Part shown: in pieces, positions 1 to 11,760 of the stretch | How positions within the stretch are numbered: the first letter of the stretch is position 1 | Layout: every line of letters starts with the position of its first letter | Assembly (NCBI RefSeq): GCF_003597395.2 | Contig: NC_133773.1 | Location: 76,056,572 to 76,120,571 of the forward strand | DNA length: 64,000 nucleotides | Direction of reading: 5' to 3' | DNA from: Chelonoidis abingdonii | Taxonomy: Eukaryota > Chordata > Testudines > Testudinidae | Notes under the pieces: generated by a model | The model's input: the letters and a program-made list of their open reading frames with translations, nothing else | What the model was told of the DNA's origin: nothing | Databases searched by the model: none | Program-made: the position numbers and the translations under genes

Positions 1-771
1 TTCCTGACCAGCCTTTGTACTGGACAGGTAGTTCAGCTGTAGGCAAGTCTACAGCTTGTGACATGAAGGGGTAAATGGTCACTTGGGCCTTTGGGTTGAT
101 GAGTTTGGGGTCCACGAAGGATTGGTGGATAGCTGATAGGTCCTGATTTGGTTCCCTTTGATAACTCTTTACAGGTAAAAGAAACATTAACCCTTAGCTA
201 TCTGTTTATGACAATTGGTTTTGGGGAATAGTCAATTAGCATAGGGTTTTTTGCCTAATTTAGTGACAGTATTACAGATACTAAACAAACTGTTACACAA
301 GGGATAAAAATGAAGTTGGTCCACGCAGTCTACCAAGGCTTTTGATGATGCCAAGAAGCATATAAGATGAAAAAGGGGTCCTTGCATACTGCAATTCATC
401 ATTGTCTATAGAGTTACTTTTGTAACACTTCCTAACATGGAATAGGAGCAGTAATGTCACATATGATGGAAGATCATACTGAAAGACCAATTGCTGAGCC
501 TTCTAGATCTCTTAGCTCTGCAGAATACAAAAGGCAGATTTCTTGTCACACTTGCATTTGGAAGCAGCAGGTAAAATACTGAAGGGGAACCAGAGACAGT
601 CAATATTTTCTATATGTCACAAATTGAACCCTGGAAAGGGACATATGCTGTGGTACAACAAAAAAACTAAAAATGATACAATGTTAGTTCAAGTATGACT
701 TTAAGATGAATGGATGGACCCCCCCCACACACACTTACTTTCCAGCTTTCTTTGTCCTAAAGTGAAGTTGC
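1..771. other. Non-coding AT-rich DNA, nothing recognised
   Basis: I see no exon, no repeat family I can name and no RNA gene here. The only open frames are short and lack any recognisable motif. A short C-run followed by CA dinucleotides lies near 719-735. Confidence 0.5.
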
Positions 772-1030
772 ATGTTGTTGATTATTTGTATTGTAGCACC
801 TAGAAATCTCAGTCATGGATCAGGACTGCATTGGGCTAGGTGTAGTGCAAAACACAACATAGACAGTTCCTGCCCCAAAGATCTTACAATATCTTACAAG
901 TCTGTGACAAGATCCAAGAGATGGATACAGACAGATGGTGAAGTGCCAGGAAACAATGAGACAAAATTTGTCAACATGGTAGATAGTGGTCTCAGCACAC
1001 CAGGAGCCTAACCACTGTCAAGTTTTGTTT
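772..1030 (+). repeat. MIR/L2-like SINE copy
   Basis: The block starts with a TTATTTGTATTGTAGCACCTAG-like head, continues through an AGTCATGGATCAGGACTGC segment, then CCTGCCCCAAAGATCTTACA, and ends near AGCCTAACCACTGTCAAG. The same order of segments recurs at 36,745 (plus) and, inverted, at 5,010, 47,995 and 57,205, so it is an interspersed family. The 'gtgctagg ... ccctgcc ... gagcttacaatct' core resembles the 3' part of L2 LINEs and MIR-type SINEs. The exact family name is inferred. The 79-residue open frame across it is not a gene. Confidence 0.65.
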
Positions 1031-2622
1031 GTGGGTCTCCGAGCAAAGTAGAGTTTTAAGGAGAATAATGAGTTAGTTTTATGTTATGGGAAGCTTCTTC
1101 CAAGCATGAGGGGCAGCATGAAAGCACAAAGGTATTTGTCTGAAATTTTAACGAGTGGACAAAGGCTGATTGGAAGCAGGAGTAAATAACTTGATGAGAG
1201 ATGATAAGTAGAATTGGGGTGGGCTGTGATGAGAGGATATTTTTTCCTCCTGAGAAATAATTTGGAAGGAAATTTATAATCATGTGCACATTGTAACAAG
1301 AAGGTATAATTACCTATGTCCCCAGAGCCTGCATAGAGCTGCATCGATTGGCACTTTTAAAAAGTATTTAATGTTCACAATCACTGTTGGGAAAAAATAT
1401 TAAATCTAATTCCCTTGATGGTCCTTTTGCAAACTTTATTCACCAATGCATGCTGCTGAAAGTGTTGAATTAGAAAGTTACTGCTTCTTGATAAGATATC
1501 ATGGCTCCTTTTCTTTTCTGTTCTTGATAGTTGACTGGTGGCTGCTGCAGTTTGCTCGTAGAGATGAAGTAGAACAGCTGAATTTAGAAGAGGGTGCTGC
1601 TATTGAATTCTGCTACTGAAGTGAAATGGGAACAAAGTCTTGTTTTGCACCTTCAATTCAAAAAGTTTTTATATTCTTCTCTTTCCAGTGCCTTACAGAA
1701 AGAGAAAGACACACCTGTTTGGGGGTTGGCTGGTGGATATCACTGTTCCGCTTTTATGGCCTCAGAGACGTTCACTGGGGCTGGTCTTAGTTACAGCTTT
1801 TCAGCTCATGAACATGCAATTTCTTAGCATATGCACGAGTTCTCTGAATTGCCTTTTTTTTTTTTTTTTTGGTCTTTTGTGGCAGGAAATTATCAGAATG
1901 TTTTTTCAAAAATATTTAGATGTTAACCACTTTCTTTTATCTAGTCCAATTTGTCTGAGATCCCTTTTATTTCATCAGGGTTCAGCTCGGAGTTGAAAAT
2001 TCTATGTTTCAAATAATCCAAGACACCTGATGTCATATATAAAAAAGGCTTTTTATTCTAGTCTTTTAAAACTTAAACTATTTTTAAAGAGAATATTTAA
2101 TGTTCCAAGAAAAGCCTTGTCTGTCCCTTACAAGCTTTCCCATCTTGAGTTTTGGTAAAACGATGCTTAAGCATTGTCAGATATCTAATTCGTATTAATA
2201 TTAAAACTCAAATGGGCTTCTTAGATTACTGTAGCAAAATGTTTTATATTTGTCATAACATCTTCTAATCAACATAACTATGCATCAGGAGTTATTATAC
2301 GAAAACTTAAATTAGATACAAAATATCTGCAAAACCATACATTTCAAACAAAGCTTTCAATTAAGCATTTAAGGAACAACAAGCTTTTCACCATTAAAGG
2401 AAATCACAAGTTAGAAGTAACATTCGTAAAACATTTTTTCACCAAGAATGTCTCCTTAAAAATAAAATGAATGAAGATTTAGTGTTTATAAAAAGAAATT
2501 ACTTTAATAAGGATACTGTAATTACTCTTATGTTGTAGTTTTAAATATGAATATTTTTCTTTTTCAAATAGGGAAAAGGTAAAAGCAGTCGCATTTTTAT
2601 TACTAGTTTCTGGTTCTTGATT
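1031..2622. other. Non-coding AT-rich DNA, nothing recognised
   Basis: No gene or named repeat is apparent. A poly-T run lies at about 1,853-1,870. The open frames around 1,594-1,996 have no family motif and no support as exons. Confidence 0.45.
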
Positions 2623-2652
2623 AGCGAGAGCGCGAGCGAGCGAGCGCGCGTG
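2623..2652. repeat. GCGA/GCGC simple repeat, CpG-dense
   Basis: A 30-bp tract of alternating GCGA and GCGC units stands out in a region with almost no CpG. It is best read as a short microsatellite; there is no surrounding CpG island. Confidence 0.75.
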
Positions 2653-2950
2653 AATAGAGAAAGATTCTCTGTACAATCAGTTACACATACTAGGTCTTTT
2701 AAAATGCAAATATATTACAAAAGTTTGTTTTCCTGAGATAAAATCATACTATATCAGCGGTATCTTAAATACAAGAATGTGTCCTGTTTTCTTGATAAGA
2801 TTTGGTTGGTGTGAGCTAGACAAAGATTTAGACTTAGCCTATTCGTACTTTACAGTCTGCAACTAAAAAACTATCAAAAATTTTACAAATAAAGCAACAA
2901 AAATTACCAAGTGACCATTGTCATAAACCAGTATAGAGTCCATAGAAACA

Positions 2951-3957
2951 TGAAGTACTTTAATATCTCTTTTGACTGTAAGGGTTAACAGTTCTCAGTA
3001 AGCCCTGGCTGTCACCTACGCAAGAGGACAATGGGCGGTCTTTCATGCTTGAGGGAGGGAAGTTTTTTGTGTGTGCTCTTAAGTTTTTTGGTTGTTGTTC
3101 TCTCTGGTTCTGAGAGTGACCAGATGTGCAACCAAGGTTTCTCTCCAATCTCTCTGATACAGGCCTTCCTTATAAGTCAGAATAGTGAGTACTTAGGTAG
3201 ATAAAGGTGAGTTAGGCTATTTTGTTTTTCTTTATTTGCAAATGTTGCATTTGGGCTGAAGGAGTTTAATTGTGGATTGGCTGGAAGGAGTTCAAATTTG
3301 TACTTTTTGCTGAAAAGGAATTTTAAATTTGTACTATGTAATACCTAGCTGGGAGGGTATTCCCCAGTGTCTATAAGCAAGAAAACCCCTGTACCTAATC
3401 CATCTTAAATTTAGCAAAGATAAATTTTTTACTGTTTTTCCTCTCTTTAATTAAAAGCTTTTTCTTGTATAAGAACCTGACTGTTTTTTTTATTCTGGTG
3501 AGACCGCCAGGGACTGGGTCTGGATCCACCAGGGAATTGGTGCGGGAGAAGGAGGGAAGGGGAGAGAAAGGTTTTATTTTTCTGTGTTTAGGATTACTTC
3601 TCTCTCAGGAGAGTTGGGAGGGGAGAGAGAAGGAGGGAGGAAGGTGAATTTTCCTCTCTGTTTTGTGATTCAAGGAGTTTGAATCACAGTAATCTTCCAG
3701 GGTAACCCAGGGAGGGGAAGCCTGGGAGAGGCAACGGTGGGGGAAAGGGTTTACTTTCCTTGTGTTAAGATCCAGAGGATCTGGGTCTTGGGGTTCCCCG
3801 GGCAAGGTTTTGGGGGGACCAGAGTGTACCAGGCACTGGAATTCCTGGTTGGTGGCAGCGCTACAAGTACTAGGCTGGTGATTAAGCTTAGGGGAATTCA
3901 TGCTGGTACCCCATCTTTTGGACACTAAGGTTCAGAGTGGGGAATTATACCATGACA
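2951..3957 (+). repeat. Probable solo LTR, about 1 kb
   Basis: The proposed element begins with TG at 2951 and ends with CA at 3957. It is flanked by the 4-bp repeat AACA (2947-2950 and 3958-3961), which fits an integrase-type insertion but is short enough to be chance. An ATTAAA sits near 3451 inside a T-rich section, compatible with a plus-strand polyadenylation signal; downstream lies a GA-rich leader-like half. I associate this sequence with a turtle LTR family, which is memory rather than proof. No internal gag or pol sequence lies on either side. Orientation and the 5' boundary are the weakest parts. Confidence 0.5.
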
Positions 3958-3961
3958 AACA

Positions 3962-5009
3962 TGGATATGCATCTTTCAAAATATAGTATAAAAACCTTAA
4001 ACAATGTTAAAGCAAAATAGACGTTGTAAAGCTGCATTTCAGAGTCTGCACAAACACACAGGTAAAAAAACATGTTACTTTCCTCTGACATATTAGAATC
4101 TGTCATGTTGACCGATAACAGAATTTGTAGGGATTTCTTAAAAAGTAGTCAAAGGAAAGGCAAGTTCGTAATAACATATTAATAAATTGTCATTTTCTCT
4201 AATCATTTTTGCATCAATAACTTTTACTCTCTACACTTTGCTGGACTATTTGTGGGACATATAGTTTTGGCTGCAGTAGGTGTAGTATTCTGTATGAATT
4301 CAACTACTTTAGTGCAGCTGATGGAAGTGTTAAGAACTTTGTTTTCATGGATGGGAGTTTTTGAACAGATTGTAAGTCACAACTGAAGAGTTCCAACCAT
4401 TTATTAAAAGAAATGGTATCAAAGACATTACATCAGCTCCTTAACATCCTGTTATAAGGAGATTAGAGGAAAGATTTATCCAGATTCAAGCAAGTATCCA
4501 GAAAAAGTATCTTACAACATAAGATTGCAGATTTTCTATTGGCTTACAGAACTGCAATACAATCTACTACAAACAGATGCTTGCAATGTTGTTTATGGAA
4601 TGTAATTTAGTGTCTTGTCTGGATTTAAGTCCAATGTAAAGAGAGATGTTCTAAAGAAACAGTGTGAGCAAATGACCATATAAAGTCATTCCTGGCTGTG
4701 CAGAGTTTCACTTCAGAGACAGTCTTAATCAGAGACCACACAAATAATTTGGTCCTCTGTTTTATGGGATAGAAATAGCCTCAAACGTTCATGGAGAAGA
4801 CACATAAACCAACTTTAAGATGGGTTCTGGAGGATATTCTACACCAGAGATGCCTAATGAAAATATTGAGCCTACAATACAGCTATAGGCAGTGACTTCT
4901 GATAGTATCAGTGGACCTCATCCCTGTTTCTATTCCAAGATTTCCTGTTCTGTAATGTCAGGATGAAGTTGCTGATCCTGGAACACCAGAAGTACACACG
5001 CTGTTCTAG
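3962..5009. other. Non-coding DNA, nothing recognised
   Basis: AT-rich sequence with no gene, RNA or named repeat that I can support. Confidence 0.45.
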
Positions 5010-5165
5010 GTACTGTTGTGATGCCTTTGAGTCAATTATCCGTAAGCTCTTTGGGTAGGGGACTGTCTTTTTGTTCTGTGTTAATACAGCTCCTAACACA
5101 ATGGAGTCCTGGTCCATGGCTGGGGCTCCCAGACACTACAATAATACAAATAATAATTTCCCAAA
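5010..5165 (-). repeat. MIR/L2-like SINE copy, inverted
   Basis: The minus strand reads TTATTATTTGTATTATTGTA, then a GGGAGCCCCAGCCATGGACC segment, an ACAAAAAGACAGTCCC segment and AAAGAGCTTACG. This is the same order of blocks as at 772-1030. It ends at the rightmost TTATT repeats, as expected for the head of the element on the minus strand. Confidence 0.65.
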
Positions 5166-6899
5166 GAAGTCATAAACCACCTCTGACACTTAATTTGTAG
5201 TATGTTGTTGTGTGTATATATAGTGATAGCAGATTTGATAGTAATGCATTTGTAACATTTTTGTCATTTACGTTAAGGGGCGAGGTATACGAATACAGTT
5301 TTTTCTGTTTAACTAACTAGTGAGACCTCCAGTGATGCTCATCACATTCTGTTTTTGAAACCAGAGAGAGTAATAGTGTGTATATGTGACAAGGATATTT
5401 GGTTTCTTCACTTTGTAATTGGTTTATAAACACAAGAAGTTAATCTAATAGAGGTCTGAATACCCAAAACAGGACTGATAGCACAAGCTTTGCAGCATTT
5501 GATTGATGCTTGTTATAGACTCCAAAATCAGTGCTCCCTAGTGCTCAGGGTCAGATTTAGTGGTGTTTTGAAATAAATTCCACCTGGGATACCATTATAG
5601 AAGTGACACTCACAGGTGCAATTATGCTTCAGGCTTATCTGTCTCCCTCCTAAAAGCCACTACTTACTTCTGTCCCATTACATTTAAAGCAATATATGCC
5701 TGCTGGTCTGTCAATGATGTTAATAACTTTTCTGCCTCTCACTGTGATAATAAGAGGACATACTTTTAGTGATGTTTTCGATGGAAGGGAAGTGAAATTC
5801 TAAAGCTTTCATTTGGTTAGGGGAAAGAAATCTACTTAAAACTCTCCATTCTCTAACCTCATGTTGGACACTATAAACTAGTCCGACTTCTGGCAAGAGC
5901 AGCTCTTAGCCTATGGAACCAGGTGAATATCAACAATTCAGTTACCTTCCACTCTTTTTGTGTACCGTAGTTTAATTATTGAAAAATATAGCTTATACCT
6001 AATTACTCTGCAATATTCAACATCTGAAATACTAAAAACCATTGTCTTTGGATGAGAGTGCTGCTTCTATCTCATATTTCTATATTTCTTTTCCTGTATT
6101 CTTTATTATTAAAATGTCTACCTCAAAACGGGATCTTAATTTAACATCTGATCTGATCCTGCTAATGATGGTTTCTCCTCCAAGTTCATTGGGACAAATT
6201 AATTCCTAGTATAATGCCACTGAAGAAAATGGAATACAGTCAGACCTGAGCTCTTATGACACATAGATAAACACTTTTCCAAAAGGGATGAGCATACAAT
6301 TGCAGAAAAAAAAAAAGACGTACTCCTTGCCAGAATATTTGCCATTTCTAGAACCAAACTCAAATTCAAACGAGCATTTTAATGTGTTTGAAATGTTCTG
6401 ATACTTGTTTTTGCTTCTACATTCCAGCTGTGATTGGAGACAGAATATGTCTATGGATTCTGGATGACCTGACCCACAGGGCAGGTGAAGTTCTCATTAA
6501 ATAGAGAACTTTCTGAGGCTGATTACAGGCTTAACTCTATCCATACCACTCTGAGTTTACCTTCTGTTAATTTAAATTATAAAAGGACCCTTAAGATGGA
6601 GGTTTTATGCTTCATCCACAGGTCAGTAGCTGTGGAAGCTAATTTGGGCTGTAGAGAAGCCTCATCGATTACACTTCCATTTTTTATCATACTTTTTGAT
6701 GTAGAGGTAATAATAGGGGTCTTCTACCTTTATAAGCAGAGGTTGTGCTCCAGCCCTGTTCACTGTTAACAGTGCAGGTTCTCTAGATCAAAATGCAGGC
6801 CACCTCATCACCAAAAGAAATCTTCAGTCCAGTTGGCTCTGTCCTCTATCTGATGGACATCCATAACAAATAATATGATTTGGAGTCTCTAAGTATACT
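5166..6899. other. Non-coding DNA, nothing recognised
   Basis: AT-rich, with a poly-A run near 6,305-6,316. The 94-residue frame at 6,485-6,769 has no recognisable domain and I do not call it a gene. Confidence 0.45.
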
Positions 6900-7215
6900 G
6901 TCCACCTGTGGGAGTTGCTTTCGGCTATATGGCTCCCTACTGAGTGTTGATCAACCAGCAAAGAATATCCCACGTGCCTTAGGAGGCCAAAAATGTTCTG
7001 CATGTGTACATAGTTGTAAAGGGCGCAGACTCATCTGGCGGTGCCTCCTGCCGATCGTCTCATGGAATGATCTCATTTTCCAGCCAGGATCGCCCTCTGG
7101 AGGCCAGTGATCCACTACCTCCCTGGACATCAGTGCCCCTTTAACTGGGTGTTGCCCCACAAGCCTGGGTTTAGCAAGCTAATGCTTAAACCACTGAGCT
7201 ATCCCTCCTCCTTAC
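6900..7215 (-). repeat. tRNA-derived SINE
   Basis: On the minus strand the right end begins GGAGGGATAGCTCAGTGGTT, which contains a pol III A-box (TAGCTCAGTGG) in a tRNA-like D-arm. It continues with an AAGCATTAGCTTGCTAAACC anticodon-arm-like stretch. The tRNA-like head occupies about 7,150-7,213. A clear B-box (GGTTCRANNCC) is missing, so this copy is diverged or carries the unusual body of its family. The segment down to about 6,950 is richer in GC than its surroundings and is probably the SINE body. Cryptodiran turtles are known to carry tRNA-headed SINEs of this kind. Overlapping 69-76 residue frames are spurious. Confidence 0.6.
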
Positions 7216-8122
7216 AGACACTCACAGATTTTGAGTACTCTTTTGCTAGGGCTTGCAGAACATAAAATGGTGCAAATTCCTTTGGCATAATTACTTTTAA
7301 TGGTTACAACAATAGATTAAAATAAGAGTTCCTAAACCAGCCAGTAGGAGCTGTTAAGTTTCTGAACTGAAAAGCTTTTAAAGCTTTCTTTTGACATTTT
7401 TATTTTGAGTTGGTTTGTGCAGACAGAAGATAGGTAAGACAGATGTGTACTATTAAGCTGAGAAGTCGCATTATTAGAGTATAGAGAAACATGGTCAATA
7501 AATAATTTTTCAACCTTATGTAACAGTTTTTCAATTTTACTGACACTTTCTTCATAGATCAGTAGACTAAAATCTAAGGACTTAAGGAGACATGTCTGGT
7601 TCTCCGCCTTTCCCCAGTAAATCAGAGGAAAAGTATATTAGGGATGCCATTTTCTCTTCAATATCACTGCCTTGCCCCCTCAGAAAAAAAAAAAGAAAAA
7701 AAAAGCTTCAGTAAAATACACCATTATTGATTATTCCAAAAAATGCATTACTAAACTGAAATGGTCTACAAATCAAGCAGCATCAAAGCCATGGGTGGGC
7801 TGTAGTTTATTCCTTTTTTTAAATTTATCTCTTAGGTACACTCTTCTGATATATGTGCCACCACAGACTGAATGCAACATACAACACTAACACAAATATG
7901 ACAAGAAAAAATCAGTATCTTCCTCCTTGTGTAACGTGCATGATAGAAAGGGAGTATCTATATTTTTATCACTAACTGGGCTGTTGAATAAGGCAGCTTC
8001 CAAAATCTTAGATTGTCCATATCATTTTAAATATCATAGAAATCATCATGTCCTCCACTAAATAGTCAACACCAGCAGGTTTAATGTAAAACCGTTTAAC
8101 CTTACCACAACATTGCTGGACA
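7216..8122. other. Non-coding DNA with A-rich tract
   Basis: Nothing recognised beyond an A-rich run at about 7,684-7,705, which creates a lysine-rich spurious frame. Confidence 0.45.
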
Positions 8123-8168
<46 letters not shown>

Positions 8169-8178
8169 CGCACACACG
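8123..8178. repeat. (TA)n then (CA)n microsatellite
   Basis: About 20 TA dinucleotides with one G interruption are followed by CGCACACACG. The tyrosine-isoleucine open frame across it is an artefact of the dinucleotide. Confidence 0.9.
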
Positions 8179-10979
8179 CTTCTAAAAGTGGTTTGGAATC
8201 TTTCTGGATCAAAAATAATTGCTGATTCATAGCAAACTATAGATCTCAAACTAACGGTACAGCACAAGTACACTGCTGTAGCACTGTAGTGTAGACACTT
8301 GCCACAGTGACAGAGGAGTTTTTCCATCATTGTAGTAAATCCATACCCTCAAGAGGTGGTAGCTAGGTGAAGGAAAGAATTCTTCTTTTGACATAGCAGT
8401 TTCTATTCCAGGGCTTAACTACCTCTCTCAGGGTATGAATTCTTGAGCTACTTAGCAAGGTTGACCTACATTTTAGCTATAGACCAGGCCTAAATCTTGC
8501 AGGCCTTTTTCTGTAAGTTTTTTTTCTTAACTCTGTTCCTTTCCACTGATGTTAACAAATGCCAACAAACATTCACATAAGCATAAACAATACTTAGCTT
8601 TTATAAGGCCCTATCGTAATCCCACTGAAGTCCATGAAAAGTTTACTTTAATGGGAACATGGGTTTTATTCGTCTACTTCCTAAATTATTTGTTACAATT
8701 TATCTCATTTAATAGTATCAATATTTATGTTTAATTTTAAAACATTCTAATGCTTAAATAATTTAATAAACAACAGGAAATATTTATTTGCTAATTATTT
8801 TGAAACTTTGCAACTGGGACATGCTCATGAATTTTTATTGTAAAAGTAGTAAAACAAGAAGTTTTTCAGATAGTGATTAAACATTCAAAACATATTCTAT
8901 TAAAATTCTAGGATGCTGTACTTAAACTATGCTCAGTGCTGGAAATTCACATGACCAGATGCTCTAAGAAATTGTAGTCTAAAAAAACCAAAGGTCCTCA
9001 TTTTGCCAACACTGATAAATGTGAATAACTTTACACATTTTGTGGCCAGGTTGACTTTATTGGGTTGCTCATGTGTCTAACGTTACTCACATATGTGAGT
9101 ATGCACATTCAGTCTAAGCTCAGGATGAGTTACTGTGCTGATACACTTTGACTGCTGGAAAGAGGAAGCTAGCCATTATTCTTTCGGTTTTGGGTTGTAA
9201 TACAGAGTAGTTGATTGTAAACTTCACATAGGCAATCATGGAAAATGTGTCATTTTGAGAATTAGTTTAGTTCACAAAAATCCTATAGAAATATTATGAG
9301 CTAGTATTGCTGGTTGTTGGTTGTTTTTTATGCCCTCATCTAAGTAGCATGGCAAATGCCCCTGGAAATCAAAGGAATGTTTCAACCTTTACATCTATTT
9401 TTACATCATTTAGATCTCATTCTTTGTTCTTGGCTATTTTCACTGGGTCCTGAATTCTCAGTCTTGAACTCAGCTTGGTTGTAAGAAATGGTCACAAGTC
9501 CCACCCATCCTTCTCCATAATGGAATGTCATATGCTCGTTGTAACTTAGTATGGTGCATGGAAGAGTTTTCTTGGAGGTAAGCAGTGTATGCTATTGCTA
9601 TGATCAATCCCTATAATTAAAAAAATCTGATTCTATTTTGTAATGGAAAAAATATAGTCAGATAGGTGCAGACACACAGTACAGGGGAGTTAGGGGCAGA
9701 TGCATTATGCCTCCGTAGGACTGTCAGGATTTGATCCATAAAGTGAATTAGAAATAACATTGCTGCAGTGTCATTTTCAGAAAGGTATGTGATACAGGGT
9801 ATTCACGATTTAATAGTGTGATTTCTCAGGGCTAAGAAGTGAGGGTGTGACAGGTTGGATTTAAAGCTTCATAAATTTTGTGGGAAATTGAAGAGAAGTC
9901 ATTTACTATCATAAATGAAGGTGAATGTATCTGGATACAAAACTGCAGAAGAGATACAATGCAGTATCAGAAAGTCATGATATTTATTCTATCCTCATAT
10001 CCTGAGGATTTGCACTCCCTAATAGTCAGGTATAAAAGAAGCGATTTACTTTAATACTCTAACTTTTGCTAGTTTCTACCTTCCTTCCTAGTGTCCCAGC
10101 ACAGTCATCAAAATCCTTACTGGTTTGATGCCTTCTTTTGCTCAAATTGGTGTTTTGAATGGTAGAAATAAGTGCTGAATACCTCAAAAAGTGTTAGAGA
10201 ACTGGACTATAATGTAGATTAAATTGAGTGGCTAATCATATTTATTCTATATTCTGAGTTGAGAGACTTCTGAAGAGACTAAAATTTGTATTGTATGTGG
10301 TGAGCTATCTAAAAGTTTAACTTCCATACTTCATGTGAAAATCTTTCTGTATGTGCTTATAACTAGCTGAGCTAAATCAACATTAACCAGAGCGATGAAA
10401 TGAAAAAAATAAATTTACACAACTGATTAAAAAAAAAAAAACCTCTAGAATTTAACAGTAAGAAGAAAGCCAGCTTTTGAGATTCCATTAACACATAAAT
10501 AGCTTCAACTGGTGTATAAACTGTATACCTAAAATCTGAAACTGAACACAAATTTGTTCTGTGCCTACTGTTAAGAGCAGCACAGAGGAAACCAACTGAA
10601 GTGCGTACCAAGAACAAGCTTTGTTGTCCCCATAAAGCCCAGGCCTTTGCTACATTTTCTTGAGCACTATCTACTGGCACCTAATCTAGCAACTATTTCT
10701 GTATGTCTACATCTACATTTATGACAGCATGTAGGATACAGACATTGCATACTAAGCAAGTATGGGTATAAATAGCTTCATGAGACAGAAAGAAAGAAGG
10801 CGACATGGATCACATAGGCCTGGAGTCATATAGTCCTCACTTACTGTAAGATCACAAAAGAAGTAGATGGAAAATCATTGATATTCAGTATTTCTTTGTA
10901 TCAACCTGATTTTTTTCCCACCATTGTTGACCACTATCTAGTAGGCCTTTTTAACAGTAGTATTTTAGCACATCCCAAG
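8179..10979. other. Non-coding AT-rich DNA, nothing recognised
   Basis: Almost 3 kb without a supported gene or named repeat. A GAAGTCCATG-type motif near 8,618 may belong to the diffuse repeat described in the findings. A poly-A stretch lies near 10,428-10,441. Confidence 0.45.
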
Positions 10980-11091
10980 TGTTAGGAAAAACTATTGCCA
11001 GCACAAAGTGCCAGAGGCTAAGCAACAGTGGTTCGTGGCCCGGAGTGCGTAGCGCCAATGAACACATCAGGGTGAAAAAGCAAAACACAAG

Positions 11092-11097
11092 TTTATT
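11092..11097 (-). terminator. AATAAA polyadenylation signal of the LTR
   Basis: TTTATT on the plus strand reads AATAAA on the minus strand. It lies between the TATA box and the 3' end of the LTR and is followed by TTGTGTTTTGC, a GT-rich downstream element. Confidence 0.65.
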
Positions 11098-11167
11098 TGA
11101 GCTCAAATAAGGTGTGAGGGAGAATGCAATCTCAAATCCTGCACACCTAAAACAAGCAGTTTCTTCC

Positions 11168-11174
11168 TTTTATA
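11168..11174 (-). promoter_or_regulatory. TATA box of the LTR
   Basis: The minus strand reads GGGATATAAAAGGAAG. The spacing to the AATAAA (about 75 bp) fits a short R region with transcription starting near 11,140. Confidence 0.65.
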
Positions 11175-11589
11175 TCCCAGTTGTTTACTACAAAACTTTT
11201 TCTTGCTGACTAACTGATCTTTCACTCCCCCCTCCTTTCCCATCCAGCTGCAGTATCTTTTCTCACTCAATCTTTTGGTTTTCCCCCTCCCTCTCCCCTT
11301 TCTGCTGCAGAGACATGTATGCTGTATCTAAGAGTGGCCTTGAAGCTTGCTTCAATTTAGCTCCAGTGTATTACAGCAGGGAACTGGCTATTACAATCAG
11401 AAAACTAACTGTTGACATTACATTTTACAGCTATTAACACATTAGGTTACACTAGGTTACACAAAGTGTTAAACACAGAGGAACAAGGGTTCATTGAGGC
11501 CTGAGCAGGAGGGCTTCATCAGCACTTGTGATCTTCAACCCTCCTGAGCTGCCTAGATTTATGCCTAGTGACACCAACATAATCCTAAA

Positions 11590-11760
11590 ACACCTGTGAC
11601 ATAGGAAAGTAGTATTATCTCCGTTTCAAAGATGGACTGAACACACAGCTGAAGTGACTTGCTTACAGTCTCTCACACACAGTCTGTAGCTGAGCCAGGA
11701 AGTGAATCCATGTTTCCTGAGTTCCACTCAAGTATTTTAATCACAGGACTATCCCTTCTC
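11590..11760 (-). repeat. MIR-type CORE-SINE fragment
   Basis: The plus strand contains CTGAAGTGACTTGCTTACAG, a CACACACAGT segment, GCTGAGCCAGGAAGTGAATCC and ACTATCCCTTCTC. This matches in order the antisense of the MIR core and tRNA-related region as I know it from amniotes. It is diverged and has no clean ends. Confidence 0.6.

Larger units (their letters stand above)
10980..11579 (-). repeat. Solo retroviral-type LTR, 600 bp, minus strand
   Basis: Read on the minus strand the element starts TGTTGGTG and ends CCTAACA, giving the canonical TG...CA ends with short inverted repeats. It contains a TATA box (TATAAAA, 11,168-11,174) and, about 75 bp further on, AATAAA (11,092-11,097) followed by a GT-rich stretch. 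This is the U3-R-U5 order expected of an LTR. I see no clear target-site duplication: the flanks are CCCAAG and TAATCC. No gag, pol or env sequence adjoins it, so it is a solo LTR left by recombination or a displaced end. Class (ERV or Gypsy) cannot be decided from the LTR alone. Confidence 0.75.

Noticed and set aside
6951..7160. 69-76 residue frames on both strands in the SINE
   Set aside because: They lie within the tRNA-derived SINE.
7150..7213. Genuine tRNA gene on the minus strand
   Set aside because: The A-box and D-arm are present, but there is no B-box and no acceptor stem closure. A SINE head is the better reading.
8058..8330. 90-residue minus-strand frame with a Tyr-Ile repeat
   Set aside because: It is a translation of the TA microsatellite. 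No start context or domain.
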